Source: SFTH01 sp963643985
GTDB taxonomy: Bacteria; Bacillota; Clostridia; Christensenellales; Aristaeellaceae
Assembly (NCBI GenBank): GCA_963643985.1
Contig: CAVINP010000023.1
Span: 1-23,496, forward strand
Length of the DNA: 23,496 nucleotides
Reading direction: 5' to 3'
The notes beneath the pieces are model-generated. The model made no database searches. It saw only the letters and a list, made by a program, of their open reading frames with translations, and had not been told where the DNA came from. Position numbers and translations under genes: made by a program. Below are positions 1-7,754 of the stretch, piece by piece; the stretch's first letter is position 1; every line of letters begins with the position of its first letter.

Positions 1-1032
1 CAGCGAGCGCACGATCGGCATCAGACGCTGCATGGCGGCCACGCGGTCCATGGTGGACTGTGCACTGCTGCGAAGCGCGTCCAGTATCAGGCTGATCAGC
101 GCCAGGCGCTCGTCAAACTTCGCCTTTTCCGCGCGGCTGTATATGTCGTTGTCGGCCTTGCCCGCGAGTATGTCCGCAATCTGATAGTCGCTGCGGTACT
201 TGCAGAACAGGGCATAGTACTGCGCGAAGTCCGCTGCGATCCGCTCATCCTGCAGGTACTGTACGATGAGCAGCTTGTCCACGGCGATATTGTTGTGCTC
301 GTAGAGGCGGATCATGCGGGAGAGATCCTCCCAGCCGCGTGCGGTCACGAATTCCTTGCCCTGCACGCGCGTCTGCACGCGGTAGAAGTAGTCGGGCTTG
401 ATCTCCAGATAGCTGGTGATTGCGGGATGAACGCCCACGCTCACGGCGTATTCCTTCCACACCTGAAAGTCCGGCTCCACGTCGATGCGCTTGAGGCGGT
501 CCCATGTCACCAGGTCAAACTCTCGCACGCTGTTGTTGTACTCGGGCGGATTGCCCGCCGTGACGACGATCCAGCCCTCCGGCACGCGATAGCGCCCGAA
601 GACCTTGTACTGCAGAAACTGCAGCATGATCGGCGAAAGCGTCTCGGAGACGCAGTTGATCTCATCGAGGAAGAGTATGCCCTCGCGCAGCCCTGTCTCC
701 TCCATCATGTCGTATATGGCGGCGATGATCTCGCTCATCGTGTATTGGCTGATGTCGCACTCGATCTTGCCGTTCTGATATGTTCTGTGCTCGATAAACG
801 GCAGGCCCAGCGCTGACTGACGCGTATGGTGCGTCATGGAGTAGCTCAGCAGCGCCACGCCCATTTCGCTCGCGATCTGCTCCATGATGGCCGTCTTTCC
901 GATGCCGGGCGGGCCCATCAGAAACACGGGGCGCTGCTGATGCGCGGACAGCACATAGTCGCCCGTTTCATCCTTGGTAAAATACGAGGTCATCGCATTT
1001 TTGATCTGTTCCTTGGCCTGTTTGATGTTCAT
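1..1032 (-). CDS. MoxR-type AAA+ ATPase (3' end beyond the window)
   Basis: This frame is open from an ATG at 1032 to the window edge, giving 344 codons with no stop, so the C-terminus is missing. Walker A GPPGIGKT lies at residues 40-47, Walker B (LFLDEIN) at about 120-126, and a sensor-1-like TAGNPPEYN follows. These are hallmarks of MoxR/AAA_5 ATPases, cytoplasmic ATP-driven remodelling enzymes that usually work with a VWA-domain partner. The ATG overlaps the stop of the leucine-rich-repeat gene (ATGA), and a VWA gene lies just upstream, so this is probably the motor of a MoxR-VWA pair. The client or metal-insertion target cannot be inferred. The family is secure; the specific role is unknown. 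Confidence 0.9.
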   Translation of the reverse strand, partial: MNIKQAKEQIKNAMTSYFTKDETGDYVLSAHQQRPVFLMGPPGIGKTAIMEQIASEMGVALLSYSMTHHTRQSALGLPFIEHRTYQNGKIECDISQYTMSEIIAAIYDMMEETGLREGILFLDEINCVSETLSPIMLQFLQYKVFGRYRVPEGWIVVTAGNPPEYNNSVREFDLVTWDRLKRIDVEPDFQVWKEYAVSVGVHPAITSYLEIKPDYFYRVQTRVQGKEFVTARGWEDLSRMIRLYEHNNIAVDKLLIVQYLQDERIAADFAQYYALFCKYRSDYQIADILAGKADNDIYSRAEKAKFDERLALISLILDALRSSAQSTMDRVAAMQRLMPIVRSL

Positions 1033-2165
1033 AGAGTAAAATCCCATCCTTCTTCCTTCAGGCTGTGTCTGTAGTCCAGCATAGCCGCCGTCAGCTGCGT
1101 ATCGCCGATATCCAGCACGGTATCGGTAATTTTCTCCAGCTGTTTGCCGGAAATCAGATTGCGGTGCATGAGCAGCGGCAGAAGCTGCGGCATGATATCC
1201 TCCGGGTACTCCCCGGCAAACGCCAGCAGTTCCGGCACATGTGCGGCAATGTATTTCATGTACAATTTGCCGTTTTCGTCTTCCGTATTGCACCGGCCGC
1301 ACGTGAAACCGATGGCTGCATACAATCGGCGATGCTCGGGCACGGCATCAAAATCTTTGATGTGCAGCAGCACAGGGTCATCGACCTTGCTGAGCATATC
1401 GTCAAGGTATTTGGCAAGCGCCGAAGGCAGATGCAGCTCCGAGAGCATGTCGGAGGACTCAAAGAGCTCATAGCCGACCTCGGTCACACTGTCGGGTATA
1501 AAGGCCTCCTCAAGTTCCGGGCACCACGCGAAGGCCTTCTCGCCGATGCTCTTTACGCCCTCGCCGACGCGAATTTCGAGAAGGTTCTTGCAATCCTTGA
1601 AGGCACAGCGACCGATGTGCTTCACGTGCCCGGGTACGCTGATTTTTTCAAGCTTGCTGCAGGACCGAAACGCGCTGTCACCCAGGCGCGTGACACTCTC
1701 GGGAATGTCAAAGCAGGAACTGCCGCAGGGGCAGCAGAGCAGTGTATGCATATCCCTGTCATAGAGCACGCCGTTCTGCGAAGTGAAGTACGGATTGCGT
1801 CCGTCCACCTCGATGCGCTCCAGATTTGTGCAGCCGCCGAACGCGCTCTTGCCGATGCGCGAGACATTCTTCGGAATGCGTATGCTTCTGAGCGATTCGC
1901 AGCACAGAAACGCGCAGTCATCGATGGTCGTAAGGCTTTCGGGAAGAGTGATGTTCTGCAGGGATCTGCAATCCAGAAACGCCCGATCCCCGATGCGCGT
2001 CAGCCCATCGGGCAGCAGTATGCCCGTCATATCCGACCAGTACATGAAGCAGCCGTCGTCTATGACCCTCACGCTGCCCGGCACATGCAGTATGCCGCTC
2101 GTGTCGCCTTCCGCTGCGATATACTCAATGACGCCGTTGCTGATCTCAAACTTCACATTATCCAT
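1029..2165 (-). CDS. Cytoplasmic leucine-rich-repeat protein (BspA/LRR_5 type)
   Basis: About 378 residues. Residues ~20-240 hold roughly eight BspA-like repeats of the form 'SVTxIGxxAFxxCxxLExIxxP'. Examples are TRIGDRAFLDCRSLQNITLP and KHIGRCAFKDCKNLLEIRV. The last ~110 residues are helical and end in an ankyrin-like stretch (TQLTAAMLDYRHSLKEE). No signal peptide, membrane segment or anchor is visible, which suggests the cytoplasm, whereas many BspA-type proteins are at the cell surface. The ATG at 2165 overlaps the end of the VWA gene by 8 bases; an in-frame GTG at 2177 is the alternative start. The stop overlaps the ATG of the MoxR gene. The repeats suggest protein binding, perhaps as an adaptor between the VWA protein and the AAA+ ATPase (inference). 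Confidence 0.88.
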   Translation of the reverse strand: MDNVKFEISNGVIEYIAAEGDTSGILHVPGSVRVIDDGCFMYWSDMTGILLPDGLTRIGDRAFLDCRSLQNITLPESLTTIDDCAFLCCESLRSIRIPKNVSRIGKSAFGGCTNLERIEVDGRNPYFTSQNGVLYDRDMHTLLCCPCGSSCFDIPESVTRLGDSAFRSCSKLEKISVPGHVKHIGRCAFKDCKNLLEIRVGEGVKSIGEKAFAWCPELEEAFIPDSVTEVGYELFESSDMLSELHLPSALAKYLDDMLSKVDDPVLLHIKDFDAVPEHRRLYAAIGFTCGRCNTEDENGKLYMKYIAAHVPELLAFAGEYPEDIMPQLLPLLMHRNLISGKQLEKITDTVLDIGDTQLTAAMLDYRHSLKEEGWDFTL

Positions 2166-3636
2166 CGGCCATCTCACCCATGTCTTCCTTTGTCAGCACC
2201 AGGCGGATCGCCCAGACCGGCACTTTGGGGATTTCGTAACCCTCTTCCACAAACACGAAGGCCGTCTTGTAGTCGGGCATGCGCTCGGGAAATGTGCCGT
2301 AGCCGTCGGTAAAGTAGATCAGCCCCTTGAGATTGGTAAACTCTTTTCGGGCAATCATGTCGTCCACATACCTGAATACGGGTCGGAAGTCAGTGCCGCC
2401 CAGGCCCCTGATCCGCATTTTCCCCAGATAGTCCTCAAACTCCTCGTGCGAGGTGATCTTCGCATCCTCCTGAATTTGGGCATCGCACTGTATGATGTGC
2501 AGATTGATCCTGCTGAAGAAACTCTCCGTACTCTCCAGTATGTTGTAGGTCTTCTGCAAAAAGGCCTGCACCTGGTCGCCCTGAACCGAACCGGAGGTGT
2601 CGATGGCGATCACGAACTCGCGTATGCGCTTCACGTCCCGGTATTCCAGCGGCTCAATCAGCGGCATGCGCCTCTCGGGAAAGAGCTTCATGCCGTAGGT
2701 GTAAAATATGTAGTCAAACTCCTCGGTACTCAGGCGCATCTCCTCGCCCATGACCGCGAACTGCTTGAGGAAGCTCGTGTAGTCGTACTTCTCGCGGTTG
2801 ACGGAGCGCAGATTCTGCATCATGCAGCCGGCTGCATCGCCGCGCTCCTTGCTGAAGGTTTCAAGGTCGGTCTGTATGCGCTCGGCCACGGCCTGCCACT
2901 CATCCCGGAGTGCCTGCGCCTCCTTGGAGGAAAGTCCGCTTTCGGAATCACCGTCCCGGCCTTCGCCCTGACCGTCACCCTGGTCCCGGTCGTCATTTGG
3001 GTTCCGGTCCCGGCTCTCGCCCTGACCGTCGTCTTTGTTTTGATTCTGAGCCTTATCTTTGCTTTTGCCCTGTCCCTGATCCGATTTCTCGTCACGGCCG
3101 TACCAGATCCGGTGGTTGTCCGGCGAGAACAGTTCGCCGAGCCTTTGCATCTCCTTCGCACTCGGCGGATTAGTTCTGAAGAAGGCATAGAGCTTCTCTG
3201 CCGTCAGAAGGTTGTTGACCTCGGGCAGCAGCCATTGGATCTCTGCCTGCTGCCCGGCGGATTTGGCCGTGGTCACGCAGTCAAGGTCCAGGCTGTTTAT
3301 CACGCCCTCCGCGGCAATGTCGCAGGCCAGATCCCACAGCGGACGAACAACACTCGGGCCGACTGCAAAATGCCTGAAGATGCAGTGCAGCAGCAGGTGC
3401 AGATAGGCACGCGGCGGCGCGGCCTTGTCCGACACGTACAGGCGGCAGAGCATCTTCGGATCGTAGAGTATGTCCGTACCCTGCGTGGCCAGCGGACCGA
3501 AGTCGGCCGTCTCTGCCGTCACCTCCGTCCACTTCAGGCGGCTGACGGCGACATCCATAAAGCGCAGGTGAATGGCAAGCGTGTTGCGGCTGAGCCTGAG
3601 TATCGCCTGCACAATTTCTTCGACACTGCGGCTCAT
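2158..3636 (-). CDS. VWA-like domain protein with degenerate metallopeptidase-like N-terminus (DUF2201/COG3864 type)
   Basis: 492 residues from the ATG at 3636, which overlaps the galT stop (ATGA); longer in-frame starts would lie inside galT. The N-terminal half matches the DUF2201_N layout: H80-L-L-L-H84, then H89, then WDLACDIAAEGVIN at 101-114. The glutamate of a zinc-peptidase HExxH is leucine here, so peptidase activity is doubtful. A hydrophilic linker rich in Asp, Gly, Gln, Arg and Lys spans ~172-235. The C-terminal VWA-like domain keeps MIDAS residues D346-T-S348-G-S350, T415 and D444, implying metal-dependent ligand binding. It sits in one coupled transcript with a MoxR-type ATPase, the usual partner of such proteins. 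Function is unknown; chaperone-like remodelling is an inference from the pairing. Confidence 0.88.
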   Translation of the reverse strand: MSRSVEEIVQAILRLSRNTLAIHLRFMDVAVSRLKWTEVTAETADFGPLATQGTDILYDPKMLCRLYVSDKAAPPRAYLHLLLHCIFRHFAVGPSVVRPLWDLACDIAAEGVINSLDLDCVTTAKSAGQQAEIQWLLPEVNNLLTAEKLYAFFRTNPPSAKEMQRLGELFSPDNHRIWYGRDEKSDQGQGKSKDKAQNQNKDDGQGESRDRNPNDDRDQGDGQGEGRDGDSESGLSSKEAQALRDEWQAVAERIQTDLETFSKERGDAAGCMMQNLRSVNREKYDYTSFLKQFAVMGEEMRLSTEEFDYIFYTYGMKLFPERRMPLIEPLEYRDVKRIREFVIAIDTSGSVQGDQVQAFLQKTYNILESTESFFSRINLHIIQCDAQIQEDAKITSHEEFEDYLGKMRIRGLGGTDFRPVFRYVDDMIARKEFTNLKGLIYFTDGYGTFPERMPDYKTAFVFVEEGYEIPKVPVWAIRLVLTKEDMGEMADG

Positions 3637-5174
3637 GTGCGCTCGCGGCAGCCCAGCTGTCCGAGGAAGCGCATCAGCCCCGCATCGCCCTCGGGCGTAT
3701 GCTTGTAGACGCCGGCATCCATGAGCACATGGGCACACTTTTCGGCCAAGCCGTCGCGCAGCAGCTCATCCGCTGCCGCCGCGTCCAGCGGACCTCCGGC
3801 GCGTGCAGCCAGCTCGCACACCCAGTCATAGTGCTTTGCAAGCGGTGAGTCGGCCTCGGGTGCATCGCCGATCGGCCGCGCACCCGTCAGGTAGGGGCGA
3901 AGTCCGTCCAGCTCCCTGACCAGTCGGCCGGGCAGTATGAACAGGCCCATGACTTCGATCAGGCCGATGTTTTCCTTTTTGATGTGGTGCAGCTGAGCGT
4001 GCGGATGGAACACGCCCAGGGGATGTTCGGGCGTGGTCAGGTTGTTGCGCAGCACGAGATAGAGCTTATATTCGCCGTCCTCCATGCGGGCCACGGGCGT
4101 GATGGTGTTATGCGGCGTGCCGTCGGTCTCGGCGTAAATGCCGCAGGCGGGATCGGAGTAGCCGCGCCAGGCAGCAAGCATCTCATCGGCCAGGCGGATC
4201 ACGTCCCCGCGCTTTTTGCCCTTGAGCACGATGCAGCTCATCGGCCAGTCGAGCACCCAGGCGGACACGCCCTCAATCGGGCTTTGCAGCATGGTGCGCA
4301 CGCCCGCGCGGTCCATCGGGAAGTGGTAGCCGCCGCCCTGGAAGTGGTCGTGCGAGAGTATCGATCCGCCCACGATGGGCAGGTCGGCATTGGAACCCAG
4401 GAAGTAGTGCGGGAACTGCTCCACAAAATCGAAGAGACGCACGAAGCTGTCATGGGAGATGCGCATGGGCACGTGGTCATGGTTGAACACGATGCAGTGC
4501 TCATCGTAATAGGCATAGGGCGAGTACTGCAGATACCAGCGGCCGTTCCCCAGCGTCAGCGGCACCACGCGGTGGTTCTGTCTGGCGGGAAAGTCGAGAC
4601 GACCGGCATAGCCCGGGTTCTCGATGCAGAGCATGCAGCGCGGATAGCCCGTCTGTTTGGCGTTTCTTTGAGCGGCGATGTCGCGCGGATCCTTCTCGGG
4701 CTTGGAGAGGTTGATCGTGATCTCCAGCTCGCCGCAGGGCGAGGGGCGGAAGAAGCGCACGTTTCTGGCAATGCGGTCCACACGGATGTAGTCCGCGTCG
4801 CGGCAGAGCTTGTAAAAATAGTCGGTCGCTGCCTTGGCGCCCTGCTTTTCCGTCAGGTCAAAGAAGCGCTCGCGCACCGTGGCCGGATGCGGCGTAAGTG
4901 CGCCCATGACTTTGGCGGAGAAAAGATCGCGGCGCGTGGCGGTGTCGGTAATCAGACCTCGCTCGGCGGCCACGTCGCACAGGCCGTCCAGTATCTCTGT
5001 GGCAGTCTCGGGCGAAGGCGTGCGCGGGGGAAGTGTCCCCTCCTCGGGGGCATCCATCTGCATAATCTCCAGCAGGCGGTTGAGCGTGTAGGCGCGATCC
5101 TGCGCGTCGATCAGGTTTTTATCCTCGGCAAAATCCAGCAGAACATTTAGCAGCGCGGTTGCATTCCGTGCCAT
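3633..5174 (-). CDS. galT: UDP-glucose--hexose-1-phosphate uridylyltransferase, type 2 (GalT)
   Basis: 513 residues, the usual length for the Gram-positive type 2 GalT family and much longer than the ~350-residue E. coli type. The enzyme exchanges UMP between UDP-glucose and galactose-1-phosphate in the Leloir pathway, in the cytoplasm. Visible motifs are NHDHVPM at 231-237 and SHDHFQGGGYHFP at 274-286, the His-rich active-site region of this class, with IENPGYAGRLDFPARQNH just before. The ATG at 5174 has an AGGTGA ribosome site 8-9 bases upstream and a promoter at 5212-5240. It is divergent from galK. The stop overlaps the next gene (VWA-like) by 4 bases, so galT leads an operon whose other members have no evident sugar role. 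Confidence 0.95.
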   Translation of the reverse strand: MARNATALLNVLLDFAEDKNLIDAQDRAYTLNRLLEIMQMDAPEEGTLPPRTPSPETATEILDGLCDVAAERGLITDTATRRDLFSAKVMGALTPHPATVRERFFDLTEKQGAKAATDYFYKLCRDADYIRVDRIARNVRFFRPSPCGELEITINLSKPEKDPRDIAAQRNAKQTGYPRCMLCIENPGYAGRLDFPARQNHRVVPLTLGNGRWYLQYSPYAYYDEHCIVFNHDHVPMRISHDSFVRLFDFVEQFPHYFLGSNADLPIVGGSILSHDHFQGGGYHFPMDRAGVRTMLQSPIEGVSAWVLDWPMSCIVLKGKKRGDVIRLADEMLAAWRGYSDPACGIYAETDGTPHNTITPVARMEDGEYKLYLVLRNNLTTPEHPLGVFHPHAQLHHIKKENIGLIEVMGLFILPGRLVRELDGLRPYLTGARPIGDAPEADSPLAKHYDWVCELAARAGGPLDAAAADELLRDGLAEKCAHVLMDAGVYKHTPEGDAGLMRFLGQLGCRERT

Positions 5175-5211
5175 GTCAAATCACCTCAAAAATCAAATTA
5201 ACCTATGATAC

Positions 5212-5240
5212 ATTATCGACCAATTCAGGGCGATTGTCAA
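5212..5240 (-). promoter_or_regulatory. Promoter of the galT operon
   Basis: On the minus strand a perfect -35 TTGACA (5235-5240) and a -10 GATAAT (5212-5217) are separated by exactly 17 bases. The predicted transcript starts about 30 bases before the galT ribosome site. The -35 box lies 21 bases from the -35 box of the divergent galK promoter. Confidence 0.78.
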
Positions 5241-5246
5241 GAATGA

Positions 5247-5258
5247 TTTCGAACGAAA
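5247..5258. promoter_or_regulatory. Candidate operator between the galT and galK promoters
   Basis: TTTCG-AA-CGAAA is a perfect 5+5 inverted repeat. It lies almost exactly midway between the two divergent -35 boxes (5240 and 5262). The position would suit a regulator acting on both promoters. No regulator gene is in the window, and a 12-base palindrome in AT-rich DNA can occur by chance. Confidence 0.4.
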
Positions 5259-5261
5259 AAC

Positions 5262-5290
5262 TTGCATAATAATCCGATTTGGTTTATAAT
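5262..5290 (+). promoter_or_regulatory. Promoter of the galK operon
   Basis: -35 TTGCAT (5262-5267) and a perfect -10 TATAAT (5285-5290) are separated by 17 bases. An AGGAGG ribosome site follows at about 5316-5321, before the ATG at 5331. Confidence 0.85.
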
Positions 5291-5330
5291 TCATAATAGG
5301 AATATTGCTGCATGAAGGAGGCATATTTAT

Positions 5331-6578
5331 ATGGATATTCAAAGACTGATGCAGGACAATGCCGTGCGGATGAACGCGCTGTACGCCGGTGCGGACCAGA
5401 GCGCACGCTACTCGGCGCTTGCGGATGCTTTTCACGCGAACTTCGGCCGTGACCCGGAGAAGTTCATTTCCTCGCCCGGGCGCATAGAGGTCGTGGGCAA
5501 TCATACCGACCACAACCACGGGCGCGTGCTGGCTGCATCGGTAAATCTGGATACGCTGGCTGCGGTTGCCGCGAACGGCACGAACATCGTCACACTCTAC
5601 TCCGCGGGCTACGACAAGGCCTTCGTGGTCGACATCTCCAAGCTCGAGGTGCGTGAGAGCGAAAAGAACACCACCTTCTCCCTCATCCGCGGCGTAGCGG
5701 CACGACTCAAGGAACTGGGCTACAAAATCGGCGGCTTTGACGCACAGGTGACCAGTACCGTGCTCAAGGGCAGCGGCCTGTCCTCCTCGGCAGCGTTTGA
5801 GGTCATGCTGGTGGCGGCGTTTGACGCGCTCTTCAACGGCTGGACGATCGATGCGCAGCTCAAGGCCAGAATTTCTCAGTACACCGAAAACGTATACTTC
5901 GGCAAGCCCAGCGGCCTGATGGACCAGATGGCCTGCGCCGTGGGCGGCCTTGTGACCATCGACTTCGGCACACCCGAGGCCAAGGTGGAGGCGCTGAGCT
6001 ACAATTTCGGCGCGAAGGGCTATTCGGTCTGCGTCGTGGCAGCCGGCGGCGAGCACGGCGATCTGACCGACGCCTATGCGGCCATCCCTGCGGAGATGCG
6101 CATGGTCGCGGAAAAGATGGGCGTGAAGATGCTGGCGGAAATTTCGGCCAAGGATCTGGAGGAGGCTCTGCCCAAGCTCAAGAACAACGTGCCGGATCGC
6201 GCCATACTGCGTGCCTTCCACTTCGTGGATGAGACCGCGCGCGTGGGTGAGGCGGTCGAGGCGCTGCGCCGCGACGATCTGCCCGCATTCTTCGAGGCGC
6301 TGATCGCGTCCGGCGAGAGCAGCTGGATGCTGCTGCAGAACCTGTTTGTGGAGAGCAGCGGCAATCAGGAAATGCCTCTGGCGCTGGAGATGAGCCGCAG
6401 AATGCTCAAGGGACGCGGCGCATGGCGCATCAACGGCGGCGGCTTTGCCGGCACGATACTGGCCTTTGTGCCCAACGATATGCTGTCGCACTATGCGGCC
6501 TCCATGGACGCTGTCTTCGGCGCGGGCGCAACGACGATACTGAACGTGCGCCCTGAGGGCGTGGCCTGCATCGGCTGA
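5331..6578 (+). CDS. galK: Galactokinase family protein (GHMP kinase)
   Basis: 415 residues. The enzyme phosphorylates galactose at C1 with ATP, the step before GalT. The sugar-binding signature at 50-64 reads GRIEVVGNHTDHNHG, where the textbook form is GRxNLIGEHTDYNxG. The GHMP ATP loop LKGSGLSSSAA is at 145-155, the presumed catalytic base is D198 in SGLMDQM, and the C-terminal glycine motif is WRINGGGFAGT. The ATG at 5331 follows an AGGAGG site with ideal spacing. Glu-to-Asn at 57 and Tyr-to-His at 61 alter residues near the sugar, so specificity could differ from classical GalK, although divergence from galT supports galactose. It is first in a transcript that continues into tsaE only 10 bases later. 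Confidence 0.9.
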   Translation: MDIQRLMQDNAVRMNALYAGADQSARYSALADAFHANFGRDPEKFISSPGRIEVVGNHTDHNHGRVLAASVNLDTLAAVAANGTNIVTLYSAGYDKAFVVDISKLEVRESEKNTTFSLIRGVAARLKELGYKIGGFDAQVTSTVLKGSGLSSSAAFEVMLVAAFDALFNGWTIDAQLKARISQYTENVYFGKPSGLMDQMACAVGGLVTIDFGTPEAKVEALSYNFGAKGYSVCVVAAGGEHGDLTDAYAAIPAEMRMVAEKMGVKMLAEISAKDLEEALPKLKNNVPDRAILRAFHFVDETARVGEAVEALRRDDLPAFFEALIASGESSWMLLQNLFVESSGNQEMPLALEMSRRMLKGRGAWRINGGGFAGTILAFVPNDMLSHYAASMDAVFGAGATTILNVRPEGVACIG

Positions 6579-6588
6579 GGCAGATCAC

Positions 6589-7059
6589 ATGAGATTCAAG
6601 ACGATATCGCAGCAGGACACCATGGACTTGGCGGCCTGCCTGGCAGATATGCTGGCAGACGGCGACACGGTACTGCTTCACGGCGATCTGGGTGCGGGCA
6701 AGTCCGTGTTCGCACGCGGTGTGGCAAGGGGCATGGGCATCACGGGAGCGATGCCCAGTCCGACGTTTACGCTGCTGATTCCCTACAGGCAGGGCGGGCG
6801 CAGGCTCTACCACTACGACCTCTACCGCATCAGCGATGAGGACGAATTCTATGCCGCGGGGCTGGACGAGTTCATCGGCGGCGACGGCGTGGCACTCATT
6901 GAGTGGCCGGAGATGGTCGCGCTGGATGTGACGCCGCGGCTGGATGTCACCATCGATCGCGCAGAAAACGAAAACGAACGTATAATCGAAATTACAAACA
7001 CGGGCGTGGCGGGCTTTGATCCCGGAGCACTCGGCAAATGGAGCACAGAGGACAGATGA
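6589..7059 (+). CDS. tsaE: tRNA t6A37 biosynthesis ATPase TsaE
   Basis: 156 residues, the usual size. TsaE is the small ATPase that cycles the TsaB-TsaD complex making N6-threonylcarbamoyladenosine at position 37 of ANN-decoding tRNAs. Walker A GDLGAGKS is at 32-39, followed by the family motifs SPTFTLL (57-63), YHYDLYR (74-80) and LIEWPE (103-108). A GAGG site overlaps the galK stop 8 bases before the ATG. The stop overlaps the tsaB start (ATGA). The tsaE-tsaB-rimI order is common in Firmicutes and supports the call. Confidence 0.96.
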   Translation: MRFKTISQQDTMDLAACLADMLADGDTVLLHGDLGAGKSVFARGVARGMGITGAMPSPTFTLLIPYRQGGRRLYHYDLYRISDEDEFYAAGLDEFIGGDGVALIEWPEMVALDVTPRLDVTIDRAENENERIIEITNTGVAGFDPGALGKWSTEDR

Positions 7060-7754
7060 ACATAGTAGCGTTGGATACTTCGGGACCTGCGGCAAGCTGT
7101 GCCGTGATGAAGGACGGCTCGATTGCGCAGCTGACGATGATGAACCACGGGCTGACGCACTCGGAGACGATCATGCCCGCGCTGGACAATGCCATGCGCG
7201 GCGCGGATCTGACATGTGACCGGGTGGACTGTTTTGCGGCAGTGGCCGGCCCCGGCTCGTTCACGGGCGTGCGCATCGGCGTGTGTGCCGTCAAGGGGCT
7301 TGCCCATGCCCAAAACAAGCCCTGCGCACGCATCAACGCGCTCGAGGCGCTGGCCATGAACTTTTGCGGCTTTGACGGTCTGGCCTGCCCCATACTGGAT
7401 GCCAGGCGAGGACAGGTCTACTGCGCGGTCTTTGACATGAGACACGGCATGCCCGAACGCATCAGGGAGGATACAGCAACGGATCTGACGGCGTTTGTCG
7501 AATCCCTGCCCAAGGATCGGCGCATCGTATTTTCGGGAGACGGTCTGCGCGTGCACACACAGGCGCTTCTTGAAATGCGGCCGGATGCCGTCATTGCGCC
7601 GGCCAACCTTGCAGACATTCACGCGGATGCGGCCTGCGTACTGGCGGCGGCGCATCCGGAAACCTGGATGGAGGCGCGGCTGCTCACGCCCATCTACCTG
7701 CGTGCGCCGCAGGCCGAGCGCGAACGGGACCGCCGCCTGAGGAAGGGACTATGA
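7056..7754 (+). CDS. tsaB: tRNA t6A37 biosynthesis protein TsaB
   Basis: 232 residues from the ATG at 7056, which overlaps the tsaE stop and has an AGAGGA site upstream; an in-frame ATG at 7038 lies inside tsaE and is less likely. TsaB is an actin-fold scaffold that dimerises with TsaD for t6A formation. The N-terminus MNIVALDTSG and the segment AVAGPGSFTGVRIGVCAVKG are diagnostic. C-terminal residues such as PIYLRAPQAER match the family ending. Its catalytic partner tsaD, which often follows in this cluster, is not in the window. The stop overlaps rimI by 4 bases. Confidence 0.96.
   Translation: MNIVALDTSGPAASCAVMKDGSIAQLTMMNHGLTHSETIMPALDNAMRGADLTCDRVDCFAAVAGPGSFTGVRIGVCAVKGLAHAQNKPCARINALEALAMNFCGFDGLACPILDARRGQVYCAVFDMRHGMPERIREDTATDLTAFVESLPKDRRIVFSGDGLRVHTQALLEMRPDAVIAPANLADIHADAACVLAAAHPETWMEARLLTPIYLRAPQAERERDRRLRKGL

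Noticed and set aside
1783..3708. 641-codon plus-strand open frame
   Set aside because: It is antisense to the VWA and LRR genes, has no ribosome site or recognisable domain, and is explained by the absence of stops opposite GC-rich codons.
5193..6491. 432-codon minus-strand open frame over galK
   Set aside because: Antisense to a clear galactokinase; its upstream end is low-complexity His/Arg/Ala translation, and it would run through the galK promoter.
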